From: Dryocosmus kuriphilus
Lineage: Eukaryota; Arthropoda; Insecta; Hymenoptera; Cynipidae
Length of the DNA stretch: 64,000 bases
Direction: 5' to 3'
Assembly: GCA_038277395.1 (NCBI GenBank)
Contig: CM076192.1
Span: 201,562,161 to 201,626,160, forward strand
Shown one piece after another: positions 34,935 through 45,719 of the stretch (position 1 is the first letter of the stretch; each line of letters begins with the position of its first letter). Below the pieces are notes generated by a model that was not told where the DNA came from, made no database searches, and worked only from the letters and a program-made list of their open reading frames with translations. The translations under genes were made by a program, and so were the position numbers.

Positions 34935-35085
34935 TGAAAGGGGCGCTGGCGGATTCTATGAAAAGGAACTTTTCAAAGTGAAGAATCAAGACGTATACCT
35001 TGTGCAAAATAGTAATCAAGAACCGTGACAATAAAGTATGTGTAAAGCGGTTAGGCTTGACAAATCAGATATGTAATTAATTTTA
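34935..35085 (+). pseudogene. Integrase C-terminal fragment, right arm
   Basis: Plus-strand mirror of the left fragment: GGFYEKELFKVKNQDVYLV, then a frame change and a tail resembling VIK-RDNKVCVKRLGL. Begins directly at the central short repeats. Confidence 0.6.
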
Positions 35086-35250
35086 GTGCAATGTTGAATC
35101 AACTCTGTGAAATGTTGAACCAACGTTGACCTGACGTTGACCCTCGTTGAACTAACTTTGAACAAATGTTGAATTAAAGTTGCCTCAAAACTTATTTAAC
35201 TTTCGTTTGACATCGATTAAACATTTGTTTAACATTGATTCAATGTCCTA
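35085..35250. repeat. 11-bp minisatellite, right arm
   Basis: Mirror of the left-arm array: TTGAACCAACG-type units of period 11, followed by inverted AAACATTTGTTTAACATTG words. Confidence 0.7.
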
Positions 35251-35369
35251 CTCATACACTTTCTCCTCCTCATTACATTCATCCCAAACATACCCTCCTC
35301 CTTCTCCACATCAGGATATAAACTCAGCACTGGTGAACTATTATTCATTCATTTTGCAACAGTGACAAA

Positions 35370-36074
35370 ATGATTTCTACATACCCAGATTGCTCAAAAG
35401 TTTATTCAAGACTTGATAATATAAAGGCATGCAAAATGCTCTTGCACAGCAAAGAATCGTGTGCATGATGATGATGATTATGATGAGAGAGGCTTTCGAA
35501 AAATTGCAAAGGTGTCTGAAGCTATAAGAACAATTCAAAGCAGCAACAAACAGAATAGAAAGACTAATGACGCGATTCATCGAAAGCTGAAAAATTTGAA
35601 ACCTTTTTAGGATCGAGATATTCAAGAAGAAGTCGAACTACATTCTACTCCATTAACGAGACTTGTGGGCATTACTCAGGGGGTTAAATCTGAATTGAAG
35701 TCACAAGTGAAGAAACGAAATTTCGAATCAGAACATGAAGGAGGAGAAGAAGAATTTGATCAACATGATAATTCAACTTTCGTGACAATCAATAATGATG
35801 CTGATGATGATGGTAATAATGAAAATATGAGCGTGATAATAATGAATATGAGGATGATGGTGAAGAACATGACGCTGAAAGTGACTTTTACTCTCAATGT
35901 GAAATAGATTCAAAATTTTCAGATTACTGGGAAGATCCAAATCAATTGGTATATCGAATGTGCTCACCTTTATAATCCCAATCAACTGGAAGCAGAGTTA
36001 AGTCGCTTGAAATAATTGCAATCATTTACGAATTAAGAGAGGCTGGCATTATTCAAAGATTATATTCTTATTAA
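35370..36074 (+). pseudogene. Zinc-finger protein with REAGI tail, right arm copy
   Basis: Begins MISTYPDCSKVYSRLDNIK, again lacking the first Cys of a C2H2 finger, with a stop soon after. Open further on: ERGFRKIAKVSEAIRT and NKQNRKTNDAIHRKLKNLK, a TAG near 35,607, then VGITQGVKSELKSQVKKR, a frame change near 35,830, an acidic tract, DYWEDPNQLVYRM, a stop, and EIIAIIYELREAGII near the end. The pattern of damage differs from the left copy, so the two decayed independently after duplication. Confidence 0.65.
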
Positions 36075-36079
36075 TTGAT

Positions 36080-38700
36080 GTAAAAACTTTAACAACTACT
36101 GGTTAAATATTTCTAATAATTGAATAAACATTTGAATTAGTGAGTTGAACATTTCATATACTAATAACTTAAGAATCACATATGAAGTGTTATACGTAGT
36201 TCTGTAAATTTACTATATTGCAATGAATTAAATAAATATAATTTCCAAAATGTACGTGTATTTCTTCTTAATTCCGCTCACCTGAAATAATATTAGTTTT
36301 GAAATGCAGGAGAGGCTCATCACATACTTTGATGCTTTTAACATATGATATATGGTGTGTAATAACTGAAATAAACATTGCTCAGTAACTCCTTGTTTCG
36401 ACTGCATAATGATCCTCCTCAACCGTCTCCGATACCACCACATCCTCCTCCTCCTCCTCCTCCTCCTCCTCATCCTCCTCCTCCTCCTCCACTTCCTAAA
36501 ATATTTTAATAGTTAAATGAGGTTAATTTTAGTTTTAATATAACTGAAAGATATCTTTATACTGATATACAAGAGATCAATCATTTTGCTAATTAGCATA
36601 GGAATTAATAGTAAAAATCTATTCATTATTCATCTAGTCTGCCTGTTTATCTCTTTAGCTTGATTTATTTTACCTAGAGTTTAATGCTGACATAAAAAAC
36701 ATATTTTTTCATGGACAGTGATTGATTTTAATATCTTCAATACTTCGCTTTTCATGTTATTATTCGAAGGTTTCAGTTAAATGAAATGGATTTTTAATAT
36801 ATTACTCTGTTGTGTTAAAGACTATTTCAAAGCTTCTTACAGTGGATTATAAACTTTATGTAGCTGATTTATTTGGTAGATTGATTGCAGTTACTCCTAC
36901 CTGAAACAGAAATAACGCATTGAAATAATTTCAATTTTAATGTAATAGTAGAGGCTGGTGTTATTAGATAAGATTTGTATTAGATGATCCTTTAACAACT
37001 TAAAAGCTACTTTATTATTTCCAATAGTATAACTAATACATGCAATATATGTGGTTGTGAATTTTATCTCGTTAAATTATGAAAACTAATAAAATAAACC
37101 CAGCATGGTACTAAACGTGCAACGTCTTTCTATTAATCAATAACATATAGTTCCCCTAATAAGTTAAATTCAATGCGATTTTTAAACATTATAAGTACCT
37201 GTTTATGGTATATAATTAATCTTACTTTCTTTTAACCGAAATCATGTTGGTTATTATAAAAAAAAAGGCCTAAGGGACTCATTTTAGTCTTAGATTTTTC
37301 TTTAACTGATTGTCTAAGTCTTGTCATCACTGAATGCAAATTTTGAGTATTTTATTTAACTACAAACTCTTCTTCCTCCTCCGTAAATATAAACCAGTTT
37401 TGAGAGATTTCGTGCATCTAGAGTCGACAACAGATTTATTTATAATAAAAACAAATAAGAAATATTGAATCGGTTACTTAGTGTCACTTTCAAAAGTCAA
37501 ACATTTCGATATTTATCTGTCGGATAAAAAGTAATAAAAGCGGTGAAACAAACCGTTTGTAAATAGGCTGGGATTCGATGCTTCTCATAATAGTTGGATA
37601 AATAATTCAGATTGGTAAGATAGGTTCACCCTTCGATTATAACTGACAAACAGATTACTTAAAAACATTAAATCTATATTATAGACTTTTAGGGGATATG
37701 TTGTAATATATTTTTCGGAGAATTTCGTAAAACGTAAGACTTACATTCGTAGGTCTTTGACTTTTCCAACAAACTAAATGTTTATATATTACGTAGGTAT
37801 GCGTCACTCGTCTACAGTTATCCCTTTGGTATTTCATTAAGTAACTGCATGGCGAATTTCTCTTTGATATTTGTTAACAGGAAGCTGACGTCATATTTTT
37901 TGTGAAACCAAGAGTCGGCTAAACATGATACACTTATTTTAATGATTAAAATCACATTGTGGGGGACCTTGCATATACACAGAAATGAATCTGGTCAATT
38001 TTTTTGCATATTCTGAGCTTTACAATTGCTCTTGTGATTATTTCCTATTTAGCATGGATATGAACCCTTTTCCCAAGAATCACATTATTGACCTAGCAAG
38101 ATTTCTGTAAAATTGGGAATTTATTGTTTACGTATGTTACTAATGATCTTTCAAATGAAGATATAGCATTTTAGGGGATATGATCTAATATTTTGAAAGA
38201 GTTTGGGAAAACGTATGTCTTACTTTGATTATTGAACTTACGATTTTTCAAAAATTAAGTAAATTATTTTTTAGATTACATAACTGGAACCTAAGAAGAA
38301 CAGGGAGACTTGCTTTTATAATTTTTTATGCTAAATCTTCAAATCAGAATAGATAAATTGCTCTTCTAAAAACAAGAGAGTGGGAGGGAGGCGCTTAAAG
38401 AAGGGCGAGTGTGAAACCTGTTAACAAAATGTATGTCACCGTTTATCTCAAGCTTCGAGAATGTTGATGCTAGATTACATATTTAACATTAAGAGATAAA
38501 GGCACTGACTTAATGTAGTGCTACAAATCATGAAACCTTCAATAAAATTCATTCTGATGTTGCAGTGTATTATATGACTTGGGATTATTATTATTATTAT
38601 TTTTGGGTGGCTACGTATAGAATTTTCTGTATATATCCTCAACTAATGTACGAACTCTCTTCGCTTATTAATATATCTTCCTCTTTGTCTTAAAGTTATA
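36080..38700. other. AT-rich arm interior without a recognised gene (right)
   Basis: Mirror of 30,600-33,250. Contains the CTC microsatellite at 36,440-36,492. No supported frame; the open frame across the microsatellite encodes only poly-Arg and is dismissed. Confidence 0.5.
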
Positions 38701-39347
38701 GAAATATGTACACCATAAATACCCCAAGTCGTTAGAGAAGTCCAATGTCAGCAACCCACCGTACTTAGTTACTGACTGAATGACATCATAGCACAGTAAT
38801 GAACCATCATCATCGCCTGGTTGTAAATTACTGTTTTTACAGACATTTAGCGTGGACTTGAACCACCGTCACCTGTTGTTTACTGACTGATTTTTCAGAC
38901 ATTCGGCACTGACACGGACCATCATCAACTTTCGATTGCTGATTAAGTTGCAAGCATTTAGCCTGGAACTGAACCCTTCCACGGAACTGCGGTTTTACAA
39001 AAATTTAGCTTGGAATAGGACCTTCCCCCTGAAACCTATATCACAGCAACTAGCCTTAATTGATTGCTGACTGAATTTCATTCTGCACGACACAATCCAC
39101 CATGTCCTATCGATTACTGGCTAATTTATACATACATTTTAACCTAGAATAGAACCCTTCTGCCAAACTGTGGTTTTACAATCATTTAGCTTGAAACACA
39201 GACATGCTTATGAAGCCTGTAGCTCGGGAACCCGCCTTACTTGCTTGAATTCAGACACTTACCGAAATCGATTCATTCCTAAGTTACTGATTTTGCCTGC
39301 AACTTGACTACCGTCCTTACTTTGAAAATTTCTTTAGTGTATAAATC

Positions 39348-39563
39348 ATGAAAGTTCAAACGAAATATGGAACAAAGTTCATGATCGACTTGGACATCGA
39401 GATGTTGGTATACTTACCGAAGCGAATAAACAAAATCCTTGAAGATCCGCAATACATGGAAACATTTGGGAACCTGGAAATAGCTGTCCGGAAGAAAAAC
39501 TTTCCTTTTACTGCCTTGGTGGTAAATACAACATGTTCGAATTTCAATATGTGGATTGAGTAA
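39348..39563 (+). CDS. Small Polinton accessory protein, right arm copy (open)
   Basis: A 71-codon frame from ATG, uninterrupted: VQTKYGTKFMIDLDIEMLVY, LPKRINKILEDPQYMETF, NLEIAVRKKNFPFTALVVN. It matches the C-terminal two thirds of the 117-residue protein of Polinton copy 2 (44,799-45,152). The N-terminal part (VGRLEGF to KIIKL) is missing, so it may be truncated. The short beta-rich, basic make-up could suit a small OB-fold or ssDNA-binding protein beside a protein-primed polymerase, but that is only a guess. Confidence 0.55.
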   Translation: MKVQTKYGTKFMIDLDIEMLVYLPKRINKILEDPQYMETFGNLEIAVRKKNFPFTALVVNTTCSNFNMWIE

Positions 39564-40038
39564 ATAAGTTATAACATCCAATTATACATTCTGTGCTTAC
39601 TTATTGCTTAATTTTCGTTTATAGACAAGTTAAGTTCAATCCGTTTTAACATTCATTATTCGTTTCTCAACGCTGGATATTCAACACGCATTGATGTATT
39701 GAATTTCTTTCCATAATAACATCGGGGTACTTTTGAACATCGATGGATAGATATTTCCATTATTATTAACCCTTTTTATCGTTAAATTACATGTAGGTAT
39801 TTTATTCAATTTATCCTTACACTCCATACGTGTTGAGAAATTGCACGTGGGTGAAATCCAGCGAAGCTGGGTATGCGGCATCGTACACGTATGTAAATGA
39901 AGAAGTGTGAGTGAAATCGAGCGAAGCTGAGTGAATGTCTTTGTTTGTATGGAATCGTATACGTATATAAATGAAAAATGGTGTGTGTGTATTCTATGTG
40001 CATGTCGATAAATTGCATCTTCATGCGTGTTCCAACAG

Positions 40039-40470
40039 TTTTTTTGTTGTTTTTTTTTTTGTTTAGCGGAGTAGGAGGTGGAAATCCTTTTGACGAACAG
40101 AGTGTGGGGCTCGGCCTGACGGCCCCTACCGACTGAACCCACCTCATCCCCCGGCACTCAGACTGTAAGTCCATTGTGCCACACCGCATTTCCCGCACTC
40201 CGTTTGGAACCAAGTCCCACCCCGTGCGTGTACAAAGGTCAAGGCTTGTGGTTTCAGAGCCTTAGACCCTTCCGTCTCCCTGTTCAAGGGGTTGCTCCTG
40301 GAGCGCCTTCTCCTCCCACCCGCAAGACGGGCAGGAGGAACTGCTCCAGATAAAGTCCGTTGTTCCAATAACCCTTGATTGATGCGTTGGAAGGGGGAGG
40401 GTCGGGTGGGAGGGAACGTGGAAGCCTGTGGGAGAAAACGCCACGGCTATCATTAGGCGTGTTCCAACAG
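40039..40470 (-). mobile_element. SINE-like retroposon with perfect 14-bp target duplication
   Basis: An insert of about 418 bp at 40,039-40,456 is bounded by two identical copies of GCGTGTTCCAACAG, at 40,025-40,038 and 40,457-40,470. On the minus strand it ends in an A-rich tail (A runs broken by C) and begins near GATAGCCGTGGCG. The mirror site in the left palindrome arm, about 29,255-29,285, is empty. An internal GTGGCACAATGG and GGGTTCAGTCGG could be diverged pol III A and B boxes, so a tRNA-derived SINE is likely; a 5'-truncated LINE is the alternative. Confidence 0.7.
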
Positions 40471-41137
40471 GCTTATTCTTGTCGAAACCTATATAGAAAT
40501 GGCGTTTCGCTGGGGAAGGACGGGAGGGAGAGAAAGAAGAAGCAGTTGAGAGGAAGCCGATGAAGAGTGAGAGAATGTTCCAGTACATAAGCTTAGTAGA
40601 TAAGGAATGCATTATGACTTACGCTACGGGGAAAAGTAATTGATTTTTCTTCAGCATTGTTTTTAAATATATGATTACTTTGAAATTTTCGAATTTTGAT
40701 TGGGAAGTATGGAATTTTACAATAGGAGAAAGTGATTGCATTTCTTGGGCACAATTGTTCTTTTTCAACACCTGATTATTTTGAAATATTCGAGATTTGA
40801 TTCAGGAGTACGAAATTCTACAAGACGCAAAAGAGATTGCATTTCTTGAGGAAAACTTTTCTTCTTCAATATCTGATTATTTTGAGATTTCATATTATTA
40901 CACCAGCTTGCGTAAAGTGGCGCGACTACCCCTTTACCCCGCCACCTCTTCTCACACCCAGAAGAATGAGGTCAGAGCTGGAGAGAAAAAGGGGGAAAGC
41001 ATGTTCATAACTGCATCGCGTGCCTGTCGAAATAAATGTAGATGCATTCTTGCCCCTTTAAACTTCTAGGATCAATGATATTAAGATAATTATGTTAATG
41101 TTGGCGAGAGAGACAGAGAGAGGGAAAAACGCGTTTT

Positions 41138-41422
41138 AACCAGTTCTGATGTTATATCTGGTTATATCTGTCGGTCGGCCGCGTTTTCTTTTATGAGTGC
41201 TTCAGTACATTGAAGTACAGCTGAGACCTCCGCCTGAAAGACGGTGGCATGCTGTCCAAGTAGGATTTTCATCCCTTTCTTCTAGCGCTGTCATATATTC
41301 CTGCTCCTGAACCCCCCTCCTACCTGGAACCGTCCGTCTACCAGATTTCCCCCTGGAGAAGTGGGTTACACTTCACCTGCCATTCGTCCCTACTTGGAAT
41401 AAGGACTCGGAAAGTTTTAGTG
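41138..41422. other. Unique sequence between palindrome and gap
   Basis: No recognised feature. C-rich stretches around 41,300-41,360; it ends in the assembly gap. Confidence 0.4.
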
Positions 41423-41922
41423 NNNNNNNNNNNNNNNNNNNNNNNNNNNNNNNNNNNNNNNNNNNNNNNNNNNNNNNNNNNNNNNNNNNNNNNNNNNNNN
41501 NNNNNNNNNNNNNNNNNNNNNNNNNNNNNNNNNNNNNNNNNNNNNNNNNNNNNNNNNNNNNNNNNNNNNNNNNNNNNNNNNNNNNNNNNNNNNNNNNNNN
41601 NNNNNNNNNNNNNNNNNNNNNNNNNNNNNNNNNNNNNNNNNNNNNNNNNNNNNNNNNNNNNNNNNNNNNNNNNNNNNNNNNNNNNNNNNNNNNNNNNNNN
41701 NNNNNNNNNNNNNNNNNNNNNNNNNNNNNNNNNNNNNNNNNNNNNNNNNNNNNNNNNNNNNNNNNNNNNNNNNNNNNNNNNNNNNNNNNNNNNNNNNNNN
41801 NNNNNNNNNNNNNNNNNNNNNNNNNNNNNNNNNNNNNNNNNNNNNNNNNNNNNNNNNNNNNNNNNNNNNNNNNNNNNNNNNNNNNNNNNNNNNNNNNNNN
41901 NNNNNNNNNNNNNNNNNNNNNN
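41423..41922. other. Assembly gap (500 N)
   Basis: Exactly 500 undetermined bases, the size commonly used for a gap of unknown length. Sequence to left and right need not be adjacent by this distance. Apparent open frames across it are meaningless. Confidence 0.98.
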
Positions 41923-41989
41923 CAAAAAGATTATATCCTTTAGAATGTCTTGTTTTCAAAAATTTGAAGTTACTTTAGGTAATTTTCAC

Positions 41990-42780
41990 CGCAAAAACTT
42001 TCTTTTACAACAAAAATCATTGGCTCTTTTAGAAATCTTACAAATTTTAAGAACTTGAGACGATGTTAGGTATTTTCCGTAAAAAATCATTACATTTTTA
42101 GAAAACTTATAAGAATAAAATCTCTGCAGATCCACTGAAATCACTAAAAACTTATGAAATTCATTGCAATGCCTTACAACTTTTCAAATCACTTGAAACT
42201 ATTTGAAATCAGTTACTATATAATATCCTTCGATATTATTGAAGTCCGTGGAAGTCCCTTCAATTTAAAATCTGAAATGCCTTGAAGTATTTGGAAACAC
42301 TTGAACATACTTTGATATCCCTTGAAAATTTTACAATTCCATACAATCGTACAATTATTTCTACGGATTTTGACAATTTCAAAAGATATGAAAAATTAAA
42401 ACAAAGAAAGGATACCACTGAATTCATGTTATGTACTTAGAAGGTACCCAGGAAGTTCAAGAGATCGCAGTTTACAAAGATTTCAAAAAATTTTGAAGAA
42501 TTTAATATGATTTAAAGGATTTCATAGGAACTCCAGGTATTAAGAAAATTTGATGGTATTTAAGAAGTTTCAAGGGGTTTTAAAGAACTAATGAGATTTT
42601 AGGGGATTCTAGAAGATCGCAACGGATTTCTAGAGAACTCCAGTAAATAAAAATCACCTTTTTTACATTTAAAAGGCTTTAAATGATTTATACGTATGTA
42701 TAACAATTTCAAACAAATCAAAGGAGTACGAAAGGCGTTAAAAGATTTCAAGGAATGTCAACGGTTTTTTTCGAAAATGT
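41990..42780. repeat. Degenerate short-period repeat that flips orientation
   Basis: The first half (to about 42,390) is rich in CTTGAAAT/CCCTTGAAA words, while the second half is rich in the complement (ATTTCAAGG, GGATTTCA, AAGATTTCA). Period is loose, about 10-13 bp. A smaller patch of similar words occurs at 57,530-57,650. Confidence 0.45.
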
Positions 42781-42929
42781 TTAAAACGCCTTAATAAAAT
42801 GAGAGAATAATAGATAATATTTAAAACCTTATCAATTAAAGAAATGAACTTTCTAATGTTTTGGAAATTTAAATTGTAAAAGTTCGAAAAATTAAACTTA
42901 CTATCCCAGTTGAAATAAACAAAATTTCT

Positions 42930-43260
42930 CCTATCATCGTACAAGAACGTTGGACGCATTGACCTGCGAAGCAGAGGGCGGCCTGTGAGATAAAGATAGG
43001 GATATTTTATTAACGAATTTTGAGAATGAGCCAAACTGTATTTTCGTACCGGTTCATAGAACTTCGCGCAATTTTCAAGTATATGTTTGATTTCAGTTTT
43101 TTATCATTCATTTCCTCTAAATACATATCAGGCCACAAGGCGCTTTATAGAACGAAAAACATTAAGGAAAATGTATTTCTCGACAGTCAAGAGCATAGTA
43201 TTTACAAAGTAGCCTTCTTAAGCAATCAAGAATTATATTTTCAATTAAAAAAGTAGTGAA
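42930..43260. repeat. Dispersed degenerate repeat (copy 2 of 3)
   Basis: See the match at 7,690-7,990: shares GATAGGGATATTTTATTAAC, TTATCATTCATTTCCTCTAAAT and ACATATCAGGCC. Confidence 0.45.
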
Positions 43261-43468
43261 ATAACAGCATAAGCTGAAAAAAAAAACGTAAAAAAAATTT
43301 GTTTAACTTAGCTTCATCAGCCCCCCCCCCCCCCTGTAAAAAGGTCACAACTGTTTTTCATTTCGCTGAATTTCGCCCCAAATGCGTTCATATACGTTAT
43401 TAATAAAAAATGGTGCGCTAAACAAACCTATGAGTCATAGCTGTACGGTAATGGCTATAATTACACAT

Positions 43469-43509
<41 letters not shown>

Positions 43510-43752
43510 CATAGATTGAGGCTTTTAACGATTTCGAGGTTTTTGATCTTAAATAGAGAATATCTAGAATTTATCCAAGCCAAGGAAACTCTTCTAACAT
43601 CCAATATCAAAATTTAAGTAAAAATTTGTCCAATAAAGAACAATTCTCCAATCAAATTTGGACCATTGAAACTAAACAGTCGAAAAGGCATCTAGAAAAA
43701 TCCAAACAAAAAAAAAATAAAAGAAAAGCAGGAATAAGTGAACTGCCTTAGT
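43260..43752. other. AT-rich spacer with microsatellites
   Basis: A run of 14 C at about 43,321-43,334 and a compound (AC)n(AT)n at 43,467-43,509. No gene seen. Confidence 0.6.
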
Positions 43753-43846
43753 AGTATAAAAAGGGGGCTACGGGTCAACAATTTATAACCAAGGATTCAA
43801 TCTTTGATAATGCAGAGTTGATCAAATTTATGTGATAGAATTTAGT

Positions 43847-44560
43847 AGTATAGCAGTGCATGTTCTGCCGCACCACGACAAGCTTCGCGCTACGGCCGAA
43901 AGATGGCGCCACTACTCCCTCAGTGGTGTGTGCCCATGCTAAGTATCGACTGTCGGTATTACCCTCGGTCGGTAAGGTAGGGTTTCTGGATCCATTAGAA
44001 ACATGGCACTTTTTTACCATCAGTCGGTGAGGCAGAAATCTGTGGAAGTTTGTTACAATAAGTCGGTAAGGTAGAAATCTGGATTAGGTTGTTACCATCA
44101 GTCGGTAAGGAAGAAATCTGTCACGTCTGAAATAAGCTATTTAACGTTATTCGATAAGGAAGGGTTCTGTTCTAGACGATATACCTCGAGGATTGACGTG
44201 GTTACTGCCCGTGCTAAGCTTATTTTAGTACGCAATAGCTAGAGACACGAAATTACCACCCTTACCCATTCTCTCTCACCCATAAGCAAGTAGAAATGCA
44301 GTGAAGGTTATGTAATGAAATTTACATCTCTCTCCTACAAATACTGTAGGTGACGTATCATGGGGATTCCCGAGAACTCGACAAGTTTCGACACGCATCG
44401 ACAAGTTTCAATATGTATTTTTTTCGACATGAAGGTAAAGAGTTAATAAAATACTTACCTGTAAAGCTTCTATCCATCGCAGTGTGTGAAATCCATCGTT
44501 GTTGTTGTTTGAAGGACCGAAGCGGAAATTGTACAACTTATCCATAAATTAAAACTAAGT
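43847..44560 (+). repeat. Left TIR of Polinton copy 2
   Basis: Inverted match to 56,463-57,249. Holds three or four copies of TTACCATCAGTCGGTAAGG with AGAAATCTG, then TTTAACGTTATTCG, ATACCTCGAGGATTGACG, CCCATAAGCAAGTAGAAATG and TCGACAAGTTTCGACACGCA. Confidence 0.88.
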
Positions 44561-44798
44561 ATATTAAGGTAATTCAAAGCGGAAAAGGTTAATAGTATCC
44601 CATCGATGTTTCTACGTAGAAATTCAAACCATCGATGTTCTGAAAATCCATCGTTGAAATTTGTGCAAAGCGGAAAGAAACGCATTTTCTCTCTTATCCA
44701 TAAATTAAGGTAAACAACATCAGACTCACTTTGCTTATCTATAATCAAATTAAGTAATAAGTACACACAGGCAGTTTATCTGTGAATGTTATAATTTA

Positions 44799-45152
44799 TT
44801 ATTCACACTCCAAGCTTCCTAAATGCAAAGCTCTTTCATTCAACATAATCAAATTCAAAAAGATTGTATTTTCCACCAAAGTAGCAGAGAGAGTGTTTTT
44901 CTTAGTCTGGACCACTGCTTCCATCTCGAACGTATCCATAAAGGCTGGATCTTTAAAAACCTTTTTTATTCTGCTCGGCAAGTAGACTGTGATCTCATTC
45001 TCCAAGTCGGCCACGAATTTTGTGCCATATTTCGTTTGAAGTTTGATGATTTTGGTAACAGCATTCTTCTTCTTCACTATCAGGTCAGATAATAATTTAA
45101 TTGGTAAGAACCCTTCCAAACGGCCAACTTTGTTAATAGAATTGAGATCCAT
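44799..45152 (-). CDS. Small conserved Polinton accessory protein (117 aa)
   Basis: An uninterrupted frame from ATG at 45,152. Features: DLNSINKVGRLEGF, a basic LIVKKKNAVTKIIKLQTKYG stretch, an alternating hydrophobic FVADLENEITVYLPSRIKKVF core, then MDTFEMEAVVQTKKN. Versions occur in Polinton copy 1 (broken) and in both arms of the palindrome, always just inside the TIR and divergent from the polymerase. I do not recognise a named family. The short beta-rich pattern and position fit a nucleic-acid-binding partner of the polymerase, for example an OB-fold protein, as inference only. Intact here although the neighbouring polymerase is dead. Confidence 0.65.
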   Translation of the reverse strand: MDLNSINKVGRLEGFLPIKLLSDLIVKKKNAVTKIIKLQTKYGTKFVADLENEITVYLPSRIKKVFKDPAFMDTFEMEAVVQTKKNTLSATLVENTIFLNLIMLNERALHLGSLECE

Positions 45153-45289
45153 CTTCTTCTCTGGGTAATTAATTGTGAGTATACGCTACACTCTATATGT
45201 TCAATGACTGACTGAATCCTCTGCAATTCGATGCTGCTTTTATAGATTAGTACCCCCTCTCTATCTACATTAGAGAATGTTCTAGAAGC

Positions 45290-45640
45290 TCGACGTGTTT
45301 CGACAAGTTTCGAAAAGATGACGCAATATGATGCAACGATTTTTCGCGCCAGAATGTTCTAGAAACAACAAGATGATGCAGGTTTCGACAAGCTTCGACA
45401 CGCTTAAACAAGATGATGCACGTTTCAACAAGTTTCGACAAGTTATGCAAGATGATGCAATGCTGCGCAATATAATGCAACAATTTTTCCCGCCAGAATG
45501 TTCTAGAAGGTTAGGTTGCACAACGTTGCACAAGATGATGCAATGTTACGCAATATGGTGCAACGATTTTTCCCTCCAGAATGTTCTACAAGATTAGATT
45601 GCACAACGTTGCGCAAGATGATGCAACGTGTTCTCGAAAA
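45290..45640 (+). repeat. Tandem repeat upstream of polymerase (CAAGATGATGCA type)
   Basis: Units combine TGTTCTAGAAGGTTAGATTG, CACAACGTTGCGCAAGATG and ATGCAACGATTTTTC; an inner motif CGACAAGTTTCGACAAG also recurs here and in the TIR. Same position as 10,200-10,660 in copy 1. Confidence 0.75.
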
Positions 45641-45659
45641 ATCTGGTGGGGGAGAGGTG

Positions 45660-45700
45660 ATCTATAAATGTGCGAGTGGTGTGGAGTGCCCTCAGCTCAG
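45660..45700 (+). promoter_or_regulatory. Core promoter of polymerase gene, copy 2
   Basis: TATAAAT at 45,663-45,669 and TCAG initiators at 45,692 and 45,697. The aligned promoter in copy 1 has TATAAAA and TCAGTT at the same spacing, and the downstream GCGTTGTCTGT is shared. Confidence 0.65.
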
Positions 45701-45719
45701 CGTTGTCTGTTAAGTGTGT

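Larger units (their letters stand above)
28569..41137. repeat. 12.6-kb palindrome (inverted duplication) of Polinton-related sequence
   Basis: The left arm (28,569-34,600) reads as the reverse complement of the right arm (34,815-41,137) from end to end, at roughly 85-90 percent identity where I aligned it by eye (for example 30,600-30,850 against 38,460-38,720, and 31,000-33,200 against 36,100-38,330). The spacer is about 200 bp. Each arm holds, from the outside in: TIR-like repeats, the small accessory gene, tandem repeats, 2.5 kb of AT-rich sequence, a GGA-repeat, a zinc-finger gene, an 11-bp minisatellite and the integrase C-terminus. Polymerase, ATPase and capsid genes are absent. The arms differ by indels, one being a retroposon. 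Confidence 0.88.

Noticed and set aside
36228..36473. Arginine-rich open frame
   Set aside because: It is a translation of the CTC/GGA microsatellite and its flanks.
41338..42058. Long open frames on both strands around 41.4-42.0 kb
   Set aside because: They consist almost wholly of the 500-N gap and carry no information.
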